Assembly (NCBI GenBank): GCA_964605095.1
Contig: CAZSBS010000001.1
Span: 5,473-69,472, forward strand
Length of the DNA stretch: 64,000 bases
Reading direction: 5' to 3'
DNA from: JAUWQU01 sp964605095
GTDB taxonomy: Bacteria > Planctomycetota > Phycisphaerae > SM23-33
Position 1 is the stretch's first letter, and every line of letters begins with the position of its first letter. Positions 53,811-62,615 of the stretch are shown piece by piece. The translations under genes were made by a program, and so were the position numbers. The notes beneath the pieces were generated by a model. It worked only from the letters and a program-made list of their open reading frames with translations. It had not been told where the DNA came from and searched no databases.

Positions 53811-54133
53811 GGTCCTATACCTTGCCTCTGCGGCATTGTGTGCCGGTCCCTGCTCCTTTCCAAAAGCGGCAGATGCCGCCGAACACCCGGCACCGGGTTA
53901 GCTCCATCATTCATTCGGCAGCCGGGAGGGTGTACTTAATCAACAAACCGGCAAAAACCACACCCCTCTGTCCAGTTTGACCGGCGGGGAAGAATCGTTT
54001 GCGCGCAGAAAAAGCCACACTCGGATTCGCCCGACGATATAATGAATCGTAGCTTTCCAGGGAAGTCCCAATGGGCGGCCGGCCAGCAACGAAAGCTCCG
54101 GCCAGATGGGACGCACTGGAGGCATTGGATAAC
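53811..54133. promoter_or_regulatory. Divergent promoter region with a perfect -10 element
   Basis: TATAAT at 54038-54043 (GATATAATG) on the plus strand would serve the small membrane gene at 54134. No good -35 box lies 16-18 bp upstream. The gspA promoter on the other strand must lie within the same gap, but I could not fix it. No gene here. Confidence 0.35.
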
Positions 54134-54562
54134 ATGCGGCGAATTATAGGATTAGCTTTGCTGATTGGCGTATTCCTGGGCGGTTACCACCTTGGCCGGC
54201 AAAAGGACAGCCCGGACATCGTCGGCTATGCGCGCCAGGCGGTGGTGGCTGTGGCGACCGTCGCCGGCGACATAGCCGAGTCATTCTCCACCAAAAACGC
54301 CGACCGCGGCGACCAGACCGACCGCACCAGCCGTAGCGTAACACGCGCCGATAACCGCGCTGGTGTCGATCCCGCCGGCGACACGCGAGCCTATGTCAAT
54401 CAGTACTACGCCCCCGGGCCCTCGCGCTACGCCCTGGCCGAGGACCAGCCGACGCCGTCCCAGGCGGATGCCCCGGCCGCCGCCCAGACGACAGCCCAGC
54501 CGGGCGTCGACTGGGTCGCCCGCGTCTGGCAGTCTCTCCAGCAGCCCAAACAAGAGAAATGA
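54134..54562 (+). CDS. Small single-TM protein of unknown function
   Basis: 142 residues from ATG 54134 (TTG 54125 possible; GGAGG lies at 54115-54119). One N-terminal hydrophobic segment MRRIIGLALLIGVFLGGYHLG is followed by a second, weaker one (AVVAVATVAGDIAESF). The remainder is hydrophilic and low in complexity (Asp/Arg then Ala/Pro). Divergent from gspA. Not recognised. Confidence 0.5.
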   Translation: MRRIIGLALLIGVFLGGYHLGRQKDSPDIVGYARQAVVAVATVAGDIAESFSTKNADRGDQTDRTSRSVTRADNRAGVDPAGDTRAYVNQYYAPGPSRYALAEDQPTPSQADAPAAAQTTAQPGVDWVARVWQSLQQPKQEK

Positions 54563-54860
54563 AGCATTGATTCACGCTCCCGCCCGGGATGTGTTGTTTG
54601 CAGTTGTTTGCATAAGACCATCAACCCCGCCAACGGAAGCCCCACATCCGATTCGACCTGAAAGTGTTATCCTGCCTTCGGGCCCCTTTCCCTCAGCCGG
54701 TCGTCATGCGTCGGCAGCCTAGCGCTATCGCCCGCGAGCTGATGGAAGTCCTTGCCAGAACTTCTTACAGAAAGACAGAAAGGCTTCACATAATAGCTTG
54801 CATACCTGTTCGTGTAGTATTACCATGCCTCCTATCTTATATCTTTGAAAGGAAACGAAT

Positions 54861-55589
54861 ATGCCACGGCCGAAGCTATCCAACATTCCTATTGAGACAT
54901 TGAAGAAGGAACTAGATCGCCGCATTGCCAGGGTTGAGGCACTCAAGGCCCAGCGCGACAAGCTGGACCGGGAGATAGCGAAACTAGAAGGGTTGGCGGT
55001 GCAAACTGTCAGTAAGCCGGGTCCCAAGCCGGGCCGCAAGCCGGGTCCGAAGCCGGGCCGCAAACGCGGCCCCAAGCCCGGCCGAAAGCCCAGGGCCGCC
55101 CGCGGCGGCGCCAAGCCGCTGGGACAGTACGTTCGTCAGGTTCTTGCCGGTGCGCCGGGCGGAATGAACATTGCCGCCATAGAAAAGGCCGTCATCGTCG
55201 CTGGTTATCAGACCAGGGCCGAGTCGATCTACAATCCCATCCTGAAGGTCATTCGCAAGGGCGGGTACAAGAAGGTCTCGCGCGGCGTGTACGCATTGAA
55301 GTCCGCGCTGACCGCCGCGAAGCCGGCAAAGAAGGCCGCGAAGAAGGCCCCCGCGCCCGCCAAGGCCAAGGGTGCTCGCAAACGCAAGAAATACGATCAG
55401 ACAGCCGAGCAGTTCGTCCTCGGTCTCGTCAAGGACAAGGGCGATTCCTCGTCTGACATCAACAAGGCGTGGAAGGCTGCGGGCAGGACCGGCCGGGCCG
55501 ACAACACGCTCAATAAGATGCTCAAGGCCGGCAAGCTCAAGAGGCAGAAGATCGTGGGAACAAAGGGCAGCATGTACACCGTTGCCTGA
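54861..55589 (+). CDS. AT-hook and winged-helix basic DNA-binding protein
   Basis: 242 residues, AAAGGAAA before the start. A coiled N-terminus (about 1-50, PIETLKKELDRRIARVEALK) is followed by tandem AT-hook-like PGPKPGRK units (about 51-78). A winged-helix-like domain of the HARE-HTH type comes next (PLGQYVRQVLAGAPGGMNIA through GVYALK). Then an Ala/Lys tail-like linker and a second winged-helix-like domain (TAEQFVLGLVKDKGDSSSDI to SMYTVA). It looks like a chromatin-type architectural protein. Confidence 0.7.
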   Translation: MPRPKLSNIPIETLKKELDRRIARVEALKAQRDKLDREIAKLEGLAVQTVSKPGPKPGRKPGPKPGRKRGPKPGRKPRAARGGAKPLGQYVRQVLAGAPGGMNIAAIEKAVIVAGYQTRAESIYNPILKVIRKGGYKKVSRGVYALKSALTAAKPAKKAAKKAPAPAKAKGARKRKKYDQTAEQFVLGLVKDKGDSSSDINKAWKAAGRTGRADNTLNKMLKAGKLKRQKIVGTKGSMYTVA

Positions 55590-55647
55590 GCCGAGTCGCC
55601 GCCGCGAGCGGCCACGGGCTCTCCCATAGCCAAACGTTGCCACCAAG

Positions 55648-55671
55648 CGGGCGGATGTCACTATCCGCCCG
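55648..55671. terminator. Hairpin after the AT-hook gene
   Basis: CGGGCGGAT (55648-55656) pairs with ATCCGCCCG (55663-55671), loop GTCACT, and outer CAA/TTG can extend it past a bulged base. No run of T follows. It is placed between the AT-hook gene (+) and the radical SAM gene (-), so it may end both transcripts. Confidence 0.5.
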
Positions 55672-55795
55672 TTGGCATGCGCAATTGCACTTGCTGTGTG
55701 CTCATGTTCATCGGGTGTCGAACGGCATGTGGCTATTCGTCTTCGGGGCCTGTCGAGCACTTCCGGGAAACGCTCCAGCGGGCGATCGGGTTCTG

Positions 55796-56830
55796 TCAGG
55801 CGTTGTTTCCTTGTGCTTGGGCTTGTTCGGTGGGGCGCCTGGCGCCGGCTTTTCGGGCGACGAGGCGGACCGGGGCGTGGTAGGGGTTCTCGTGCGGTCG
55901 TTCGGCGGCGAACAAGCACATGCCGCCCCAGCCCGCGCGGCAAGTTTCGCCCATGTCGCAGCCGGTGGATCGGCCCTGGGGTTGCATCGGGCGGACGCGG
56001 CGGCTGTAGGAGAACGCCCCCGGGCTTCGCCATATTTCGGCGAGCGTCTGGGTGTGCAGGTTGCCCTCGATGAACCGCTCGTCGGCGAGCGCCTGGCATC
56101 CCCTTACGTTGCCGGCGCTGTCGATGCCCACTCCGCGCAGTCCGGCCTGGCAGCCGATGTCGTTGGTCGCGTAGATGCTCATTTTGCCTTCGGCGCATTT
56201 TTCGGCGATGAATCGTGCTACCTCGGGCATCCGCCGGGGGCTAAGCGCTGGGTCCGACGGCGCGGCTTGGCTTGCCGCGGGCGCAGCGAACTGAATCTGC
56301 CAGAGTCCCACTCCCAGGCCCGCCAGCATGTCGTACATGGCGGGCAGGTCGCCGGCGTTGGATTCCAGCAGGCTCGTCACCACACCGACCGGGAACCCCT
56401 CGGCCCGTAGGCTGCCCACCAGGTCACAGGCGCGCCGGAACGAGCCCGGCACGCCCCTGATGCTTTCGTGGCTGGCTTTCATGCCGTCAATGGCCACGCC
56501 GATGTTCGCCGGGCGGGCGCGGCGAAGCTGGTCGATCAGCTTCCGGCCGGACAGCAGGCCGTTGGTGATGACGTTCACCCGGACCTTGCCGTCGCCCAGC
56601 CGCCGGGCTATCCTGTCCCAGCCCTCGTACAGGAAGGCCTCCCCGCCGATAAGCGTAACCTGCCGGCAGCCCTGCTCGATAAGTTGCTCAGCCACTCGCA
56701 GGCATTCGTGCAAGGTCAACTCGCCCAGGGCGCTTGTGGCGCCGGGGGATTCGCAATTCAAGCACCGCATGTTGCAGCGCAGGGTCAGTTCCCAGACGCA
56801 TTGCTCGATTTTGTATGGAAACTCGCTCAT
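55796..56830 (-). CDS. Radical SAM protein with SPASM-like C-terminal cysteines
   Basis: 344 residues from ATG 56830 (ATG 56839 possible). The CX3CX2C cluster is CNMRCLNC in WELTLRCNMRCLNCESPG. GGE follows as LIGGEAFL. Near the C-terminus the Cys pattern GCQAL, GCDMGETCRAGWGGMCLF suggests an auxiliary iron-sulphur cluster of the SPASM/twitch type. Such proteins often modify peptides or are involved in haem or cofactor routes. No precursor peptide gene is seen next to it. Substrate unknown. Confidence 0.85.
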   Translation of the reverse strand: MSEFPYKIEQCVWELTLRCNMRCLNCESPGATSALGELTLHECLRVAEQLIEQGCRQVTLIGGEAFLYEGWDRIARRLGDGKVRVNVITNGLLSGRKLIDQLRRARPANIGVAIDGMKASHESIRGVPGSFRRACDLVGSLRAEGFPVGVVTSLLESNAGDLPAMYDMLAGLGVGLWQIQFAAPAASQAAPSDPALSPRRMPEVARFIAEKCAEGKMSIYATNDIGCQAGLRGVGIDSAGNVRGCQALADERFIEGNLHTQTLAEIWRSPGAFSYSRRVRPMQPQGRSTGCDMGETCRAGWGGMCLFAAERPHENPYHAPVRLVARKAGARRPTEQAQAQGNNA

Positions 56831-57049
56831 TGCGTACATGCTCCCAGGCGAAATGCCTCTAGAACAGAATTGTTTCCGGCCCTCTCGACGCGTCGTTCCG
56901 TCGCCCGGCAAGCCGCGCCCCGCCGTGGGCGGGCACATGAGTTGCAAACCGCCAGTAGATCTTAGTACTCTCCGGCCGATTTTGCCAAGAGGAATTGATG
57001 AATGAATTTGCCGGAGCACTTGCGGGGCGAGGAATCGGGGCTGGCGGGA

Positions 57050-57472
57050 TCATTCCTCGCCGGCTGGTCTGCGGCGGAGGCGTTTGGTGTCGGAACGGGT
57101 GCGTTTGGTTTCGAGGCGTTTGGTTCGCGATGCGGCGGTGGGGGCGGTGGGCTTGCGGCATTTTGGTGGGCGGGCGGCCTGGCGGATGAGCTCGACGAGC
57201 CGCTCGATAGCGGCCTGGCGGTTGGCGGCCTGCGAGCGGGATTCGCGGGAGTCGAGGATCAGCTCTCCGTCGTCGGTCATGCGGGCGCCCGCGAGTTTGC
57301 CCAGGCGGGCCTTGACGGGCTCGGAAAGGCTTGGCGAGTTTCGCACGTCGAACCTCAACTGCACGGCCGTGGCGACCTTGTTGACGTGCTGGCCGCCGGG
57401 GCCGCCGGCGCGGATGAAGGACATGTGGATTTCGCTCTCGCCTATCGAGATGGATTGAGTTATCTGGATCAT
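57050..57472 (-). CDS. arfB: Alternative ribosome-rescue factor ArfB (GGQ protein)
   Basis: 140 residues from ATG 57472. The GGQ motif of the release-factor hydrolase lies in SFIRAGGPGGQHVNKVATAV. It ends in a basic tail rich in Arg and Lys (RLETKRTRSDTKRLRRRP), which in ArfB enters the empty mRNA channel. It would hydrolyse peptidyl-tRNA on ribosomes stalled without a stop codon. Confidence 0.92.
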   Translation of the reverse strand: MIQITQSISIGESEIHMSFIRAGGPGGQHVNKVATAVQLRFDVRNSPSLSEPVKARLGKLAGARMTDDGELILDSRESRSQAANRQAAIERLVELIRQAARPPKCRKPTAPTAASRTKRLETKRTRSDTKRLRRRPAGEE

Positions 57473-57494
57473 TCTTCCCAAGGCTCACAGGACC

Positions 57495-57561
57495 CATGCC
57501 ATAGGACCTACAAGACCTGTAGGACTCATAGGTCTCATAAGTCCCATAGGACCTATTCCAT
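57495..57561. repeat. Tandem degenerate 10-bp repeat
   Basis: Read on the minus strand, the units TAGGTCCTAT, GGGACTTATG, AGACCTATGA, GTCCTACAGG and TCTTGTAGGT follow one another with 10-bp phasing. The core mix is GTCCTAT/GACTTAT. It fills the gap between uppS and arfB and has no coding sense. Confidence 0.55.
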
Positions 57562-57572
57562 GGGAGCATCTT

Positions 57573-58343
57573 TTACGTTTCAGCCTCCAACCCCCCGAAG
57601 CGGCGTTTTCTTCCCGCGTAGTCGCGCAGTGCCTTGTGGAGCTCTTCTTCGGTGAAGTCAGGCCAGTAGAGGTCGGTGACGTAGAACTCGGCGTATGACA
57701 GTTGCCAGAGCAGGAAGTTGCTGATTCTCAGTTCGCCGGAGGTTCGGATGAGCAGGTCCGGGTCGGGCACGCCGTGGGTGTCCAGCGACCGGGAGATGAG
57801 GTCCTCGTCGACGTCGTCGGGGGCGAGCTTGCCCTGTGCGACGGATCGTGCGATGTTGCGGATGGCGTCGGTCATCTCGACGCGGGCGGCGTAGTTCAGG
57901 GCCAGGCACAGGTACATGCCCGTGCAGGCGGCGGTGGCTTCGGTGGAGGAGTCGATCTCGCGGAGCACGCCGTCGGGCAGGCCCGTGCGCCGGCCTATGT
58001 GGCGGAAGCGGATGTTATGCTCCGACATCGTCTGGCGCTCGCGGGCGAGGTAGCGGGCGTAGAGGCTCATCAGGGCCGCGACTTCCTCAGCCGGGCGGTG
58101 CCAGTTCTCGATGGAGAAACTGTAGAGCGTAAGCGCGTCGAGCCCGATGTGGGCGGCCTCGGTCACGATTCTTCGGACGACCTCGGCCCCGGCAGCGTGC
58201 CCGGCTGTGCGAGGCAGGCCGCGCTGACGGGCCCATCGCCCGTTGCCGTCGAGGATGATGGCGACCGACCGCGGGATGTGCTCGACGCTCAACCCGAGCC
58301 TCGCGTGTGCGGCGGCGGTGGTTTGGGGCGTAACGCGGCTCAT
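57573..58343 (-). CDS. uppS: Undecaprenyl pyrophosphate synthase
   Basis: Makes the C55 lipid carrier for peptidoglycan. It has 256 residues from ATG 58343, overlapping the purA stop (ATGA). Diagnostic parts are ILDGNGRWARQRGLPR, TLYSFSIENWHRP and the end DLLIRTSGELRISNFLLWQ. Translational coupling to purA is implied by the overlap. Confidence 0.95.
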   Translation of the reverse strand: MSRVTPQTTAAAHARLGLSVEHIPRSVAIILDGNGRWARQRGLPRTAGHAAGAEVVRRIVTEAAHIGLDALTLYSFSIENWHRPAEEVAALMSLYARYLARERQTMSEHNIRFRHIGRRTGLPDGVLREIDSSTEATAACTGMYLCLALNYAARVEMTDAIRNIARSVAQGKLAPDDVDEDLISRSLDTHGVPDPDLLIRTSGELRISNFLLWQLSYAEFYVTDLYWPDFTEEELHKALRDYAGRKRRFGGLEAET

Positions 58344-59653
58344 TCCTTGAAGCCCCGGACCTGCGTGTTGTGGACGATTGTGGCCTCGCGGTCCGCCCCG
58401 ACGCCGATGAATCCCACGGGCCTGCCGATGAGGCCCTCGACGGCCTGGACGTACTCGCGGGCCTCGATGGGCAGATCCTCGAATCGTCGGGCGTCGGATA
58501 TCTCCTGCTTCCAGCCCGGCAGGGTTTCGTAGACGCACTCGACGCCCTGAAGGGCCGTGGCGTCGAAGTCCAGCACGGCCTCTCCGGCGACGCGGTAGCC
58601 GGTGCATATTTTCAGTTCGTCGAATCCGCTGAGCACATCCAGCAGCGCCAGGGCCAGTTCGTTGGCGCCGGAGAGGTCCGCGGCGTACTTGACGGCGAAT
58701 GCGTCGAACCATCCGCAGCGTCTGGGCCGGCCCGTGGTGGTGCCGTATTCGTGCCCCCGCTCGCGGATGCGGCAGCCGGAGGCGTTGTCCTGCTCGGTGG
58801 GCATAGGCCCGGCGCCGACCCGCGTGGTGTAGGCCTTGACGAGCCCCACGACTCGCCCGACCGCCGACGGCGGCACGCCGGCGCCGGCGGGCACGCCGCA
58901 GGCCGTCACGGACGAGCTTGTTACGAACGGGTACGTGCCGTGATCGACATCCAGCAGGCTGCCCTGTCCGCCCTCGAAGAGGATCGGCTCGCGGACGGCG
59001 ATGGCTCGGCGGAGCCTGGCGCCGGTGTTGGCGACCATGCCGGCAAGCTTTCGCCCGTAGTCGCAAAACTCCTGGACGATGGCTTCGACGTCCATCGGCT
59101 CGCTGGAGTAAAGGGCGGCGAAGGTGCGGTTCTTGATGTCGGCGATGCGGCGGATCTTCTCGCCCAGTTCGGCCTCATTCAGCAGATCGGCCACGCGGAT
59201 GGCGGTCGATCGGCGGGCCTTGTCGGCGTAGCACGGGCCTATGCCGCGGGCGGTGGTGCCGATCTTGCCCTCGCCGAGGGAGCCTTCCGAGCCCGTGTCC
59301 TCGATTTTGTGCCACGGCATGACGACCTGGGCGGCGGCGCTTATCAGGAGGTTGCCGGGTCCGACGCTGACGCCGCGTTGCCGGAGGTGCTCGATCTCCT
59401 GCCAGGCGATGGTCGGGTCGAAGACCACGCCGTTGCCGATGACGTTCAGGACCTCCGGGCGGAGGATGCCGCAGGGGATCAGGTGCAGGGCGTACTTCTC
59501 GCCGCCGACGTGGACGGTGTGACCCGCGTTGGCGCCGCCGCAGAAGCGGACGACGTACTTGCAGACGCCCGAAAGGGCGTCAACCACCTTGCCTTTGCCC
59601 TCATCGCCCCACTGAAGGCCCACAACCGTGACGTTGACGTTCTGTGTGTCCAT
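58340..59653 (-). CDS. purA: Adenylosuccinate synthetase
   Basis: First step from IMP to AMP. It has 437 residues from ATG 59653, as MDTQNVNVTVVGLQWGDEGK. The P-loop-like GLQWGDEGKGKVVDAL, GGANAGHTVHV, GTTARGIGPCYADK and GAGPMPTEQ are typical. It starts the purA-uppS pair on the minus strand. Confidence 0.97.
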   Translation of the reverse strand: MDTQNVNVTVVGLQWGDEGKGKVVDALSGVCKYVVRFCGGANAGHTVHVGGEKYALHLIPCGILRPEVLNVIGNGVVFDPTIAWQEIEHLRQRGVSVGPGNLLISAAAQVVMPWHKIEDTGSEGSLGEGKIGTTARGIGPCYADKARRSTAIRVADLLNEAELGEKIRRIADIKNRTFAALYSSEPMDVEAIVQEFCDYGRKLAGMVANTGARLRRAIAVREPILFEGGQGSLLDVDHGTYPFVTSSSVTACGVPAGAGVPPSAVGRVVGLVKAYTTRVGAGPMPTEQDNASGCRIRERGHEYGTTTGRPRRCGWFDAFAVKYAADLSGANELALALLDVLSGFDELKICTGYRVAGEAVLDFDATALQGVECVYETLPGWKQEISDARRFEDLPIEAREYVQAVEGLIGRPVGFIGVGADREATIVHNTQVRGFKE

Positions 59654-60222
59654 TACGCTACCATGAAAGGGGAGAAACTCCGCGGTCAACACAACCTGCT
59701 AAGGATAGCCCAAGCGGCGGGGCTGTCAAGTGGTTGGATTAAAACAGCCGGGAGCGCAGGGGCTCTCGCCAGGCCGCAAGCGACCGCCGCCGGTAAAGGA
59801 TCCATTGGCAGACAAGGACCAAATGACAAGCACCAAAATCCAAACAAGGACCAAGAAGATAAACAGCAAATCTCAAACAGGACAAAGAACCCCGGCGCCT
59901 TAAACCCCTAGGCCTTGCCGGGAGAGGTTTTTGACAGCCCGAAGGCCCGGGTCAGGGCGTCGCGGTTTGCCGAAGCCCTCTGGGCTGAGACACCATTGAT
60001 GGGCGTCCTGTCTTTTCTTTGTTTCTTGTTTGGAATCTGCCTGCCGGCAGGTTTGCTGTTTTGCTGTTTGGTCCTTGTTTGTTCCTTGGTGCTTGCAACT
60101 TGGTCCTTGCCTAGAAGCGGCATCCCGCAGAGGTTTGTTGCACGCAACTTTGGATTTTGGCCACCCGTGCCGGCCCCGGCCGGGCGGCAAAAAAACTTGC
60201 TCGCGAAAAGGTGAAATTGACT
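59654..60222. repeat. Non-coding gap with a 295-bp inverted-repeat element
   Basis: The left arm (about 59814-59870, AAGGACCAAATGACAAGCAC) and the right arm (about 60051-60108) are reverse complements with small indels. The core unit is TTGCTGTTTGGTCCTTGTTTG. The arms enclose about 180 bases, in which further CAAACAGGACAAAG/CTTTGTTTCTTGTTTG symmetry is seen. The purA promoter must lie between 59654 and 59760. No gene seen. Confidence 0.6.
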
Positions 60223-60251
60223 TTGTTCGCCCAGAGCGACTTGTATACAAT
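60223..60251 (+). promoter_or_regulatory. Putative promoter of the small gene at 60292
   Basis: TTGTTC (60223-60228), 17 bp, TACAAT (60246-60251, 5 of 6). TTGTATACAA overlapping it is a 10-bp palindrome. The distance to the start (about 40 bp) suits a short leader. Confidence 0.45.
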
Positions 60252-60291
60252 ACAGGCGTCGAATAATCATCTCTGCTTCAAGGAGTCGATC

Positions 60292-60558
60292 TTGGAAGCA
60301 CCGCGCAGCAAGGCGATGTTGTTAGGTTTGGGCCTGGACAATTATGACGGGCATACCCGCGTCACCCGCGGCGAGAACTTCCACCTGCTTGGCGGGTCGC
60401 AGGAGACCCACGAGGTCATGCAGGACAAGTGCATCAGGTTTAACGAGAAGCTCCAGGCACGCGGCAAACACATGGGTGAGTTGGTGCGCCAGGAGTTTCT
60501 GGACATCGCGGCCGAGTGCGAGATGGCCGTCGCCACGCCGCGTCCCAGGCAGCCTTGA
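60292..60558 (+). CDS. Small conserved protein of unknown function, TTG start
   Basis: 88 residues from TTG 60292, six bases after AAGGAG (60280-60285), which decides the start; ATG 60316 is a fallback. LLGLGLDNYDGHTRVTRGEN and FHLLGGSQETHEVMQDKCIR are conserved-looking and recall small hypothetical proteins known from several phyla. It has no TM segment. Confidence 0.65.
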   Translation: MEAPRSKAMLLGLGLDNYDGHTRVTRGENFHLLGGSQETHEVMQDKCIRFNEKLQARGKHMGELVRQEFLDIAAECEMAVATPRPRQP

Positions 60559-60715
60559 AACGGCCCCGGAAAAACATTTTTTTTGACTTGTCAGAAAACG
60601 CCAGAAGCTGCAAAATATTGGTTGGCATATCGCATCGTCAGTAGTGGACAGGAGGTCCGGCAACACACCCAAGCGTTCCTGGGAGGGAACCTGGTTGTGC
60701 ATATGGAGGCGGAGT

Positions 60716-60898
60716 ATGCGTGCATTTCGTCCGAGCCGGTTTGCGCCCGCGGAAGAATACGACGAGGATAACCAGCGGATCAAGGCCGCCAATCTCGAGC
60801 GCTACGTCAAGCGCGCCGAGAAGGGCACACCCCTCTTTGAAAGGGTGCGTTCAATGGCCGACATCAGGCGGGCTATCGATTTTTTCATGCGGGACTGA
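60716..60898 (+). CDS. Small basic hypothetical protein
   Basis: 60 residues from ATG 60716, right behind GGAGGCGGAG. It contains EEYDEDNQRIKAANLERYVK and DIRRAIDFFMRD, a helical, highly charged sequence. Its close spacing after the small gene at 60292 suggests co-expression. Not recognised. Confidence 0.5.
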   Translation: MRAFRPSRFAPAEEYDEDNQRIKAANLERYVKRAEKGTPLFERVRSMADIRRAIDFFMRD

Positions 60899-61112
60899 GC
60901 TAGCAGGGCAGTGAACAAACTGTCTGTGCGCGTCCGGGCGTTTGCGGGTCCCCGGCCAGCCGCTGGACCGGTAGCGTTTTGGCCCGCCAAAGAGGCTGCG
61001 AACGCTCAGGTCGCAGTCTGGCGCCAAGGCGCAAACTCTTATTGCGGACTCGCTTCGGCACTGTCCTTCCCCCGTTTCCCGCTCGTTTTTTCGTTCCTGC
61101 CGATTCTTGTTA

Positions 61113-61141
61113 TTGACAAGTGGGTCCGCCTCCCGTAATAA
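61113..61141 (+). promoter_or_regulatory. Strong sigma-70-like promoter of the porin gene
   Basis: TTGACA (61113-61118), 17 bp, TAATAA (61136-61141). It lies about 100 bp before the porin start in a 341-bp gap without a gene. The remainder of that gap (60899-61112) shows no other signal I can name. Confidence 0.65.
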
Positions 61142-61239
61142 GTTTCGAGCATAACGTATGCGCAGTGGCGGTCCTTGTCTCTCAGGCCACAGGGGTCGGA
61201 TGGGCCGGATCGCCAAGGCGGCAGGAAAGGATGAATCCA

Positions 61240-62538
61240 ATGGATTTCACCAAAACCTTGTCGGGGCGAATGATTCCGCGGGCCATTCTGGCCGGCCTGT
61301 GCCTGGCTGGCGTCGCTGCTGGCGGACAGGAGCCAAACGCCCCGGCCCCCGCGGCAAACTGGCTGGAGGCCCTCGGTTCCCGCGAGTCCCTGACCGACGG
61401 CTTTGGTGGGGCAGCCCAGCCGCTCGAGGACCGGGGCATTCACTGGTGCCTGGCCGCGACGCAGGTCTACCAACTCAACCTCCACGGCGGCCAGGCCACG
61501 CACCGCCGGGCGGGGCGGTACGAAGGCAGCTACGACCTCGACCTCGAGTTCGACCTGGAGAAACTCGCCGCTCTTCGCGGCGGCAAGTTCTTCATGGGAG
61601 TCGAGGGAAGTTGGTCCGACGGGTTGGACGCATCGTCGATCGGCAGCCTTTTCGGCGTCAATGACGCCGCCGCCGGTGACGAGGCCGTCATGCTCAGCGA
61701 AGCATGGTACGAGCAGAGTTGGCTCGACGGGCGGATGTTGCTGCGCGTCGGCAAGGTGGACCTGACGGGCACGGTGCTGTGCCACAACTGCCCCGTGGCC
61801 TTCGACGGCAGCATGTATGCCAACAACGAGACTGCCCAATTCCTCGATGGCGCCCTGGTAAACAACCCGACGATCCCGTTCCCGGACAATGGACTGGGCA
61901 TGATGCTGCACACGGAGCCTCTGGAGGGGTTCTACATGTCGGCCGGCGTGGCCGACGCCCAGGGCGACGCCCGCGAAACCGGCTTCCGCACGGCCTTCCA
62001 CGGGCCGGACAACTTCTTCGGGATATTCGAGACGGGCGTCGTTCCGCGTCTGGGCGGGATGGACGGCGCCTACCGCGCGGGCTTCTGGTACGATCCCCAG
62101 CCGAAGGACCGGCTGACACATGGAGTAAAGCGCGACGACATGGGCCTGTACGTCTCCTGCGACCAGATGGTCTACAAGGAGGTAAAGGACGACCCGAACG
62201 ACAGCCAGGGCCTGGGCCTCTTCACTCGTTGGGGCTATGCCCATAGCGACGTGGCGGAGATCACGCACTTCTGGTCGGCGGGCGGGCAATACCAGGGCCT
62301 TCTGCCCGGCCGGGACAACGACGTACTTGGCGTTGGTGTCGCCCAGGGCCTGCTTAGCGATTATGCCTCTCCGGCCGGGCGGGAAACCAACGAGACGGCC
62401 ATCGAGGCCTACTATAACGCGAGGGTCTGCCCCTGGCTGAACATCACGGGCGACGTGCAGTACATCATCCATCCCGGCGCCAATTCTGGCGAGGACGACG
62501 CCGTGGTAATTGGCGCACGCGCGCAGATGAGTTTTTGA
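61240..62538 (+). CDS. OprB-type carbohydrate-selective porin-like protein
   Basis: 432 residues from ATG 61240, nine bases after AGGAAAGG. The signal peptide (RAILAGLCLAGVAAGGQ) is followed by OprB-like beta-barrel sequence: LDLEFDLEKLAALRGGKFFM, AWYEQSWLDGRMLLRVGKVD, and a long barrel to the terminal Phe (ARAQMSF). Although the family name refers to sugars, the position before nikMN suggests a role in metal or metal-complex uptake. Confidence 0.8.
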   Translation: MDFTKTLSGRMIPRAILAGLCLAGVAAGGQEPNAPAPAANWLEALGSRESLTDGFGGAAQPLEDRGIHWCLAATQVYQLNLHGGQATHRRAGRYEGSYDLDLEFDLEKLAALRGGKFFMGVEGSWSDGLDASSIGSLFGVNDAAAGDEAVMLSEAWYEQSWLDGRMLLRVGKVDLTGTVLCHNCPVAFDGSMYANNETAQFLDGALVNNPTIPFPDNGLGMMLHTEPLEGFYMSAGVADAQGDARETGFRTAFHGPDNFFGIFETGVVPRLGGMDGAYRAGFWYDPQPKDRLTHGVKRDDMGLYVSCDQMVYKEVKDDPNDSQGLGLFTRWGYAHSDVAEITHFWSAGGQYQGLLPGRDNDVLGVGVAQGLLSDYASPAGRETNETAIEAYYNARVCPWLNITGDVQYIIHPGANSGEDDAVVIGARAQMSF

Positions 62539-62615
62539 TGGCCGATAGGGCCGGCATTACCGCACTGTCCAGGAGAGCCCCACTCAATTTGGCTTGGTTC
62601 GGGACCGGGATTGTA

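Noticed and set aside
58370..59911. 513-codon plus-strand open frame opposite purA
   Set aside because: purA on the minus strand is complete with all motifs. The plus frame is its mirror.
60899..61239. Cobalamin or nickel riboswitch before the porin-nikMN genes
   Set aside because: I looked for the B12 box and for the NiCo (czcD-type) multi-helix consensus and found neither. A plain promoter and, further on, a protein operator explain the region better.
61039..62472. 477-codon minus-strand frame opposite the porin
   Set aside because: The plus-strand gene has a signal peptide, a promoter, a ribosome-binding site and a barrel-like terminus. The minus frame has none.
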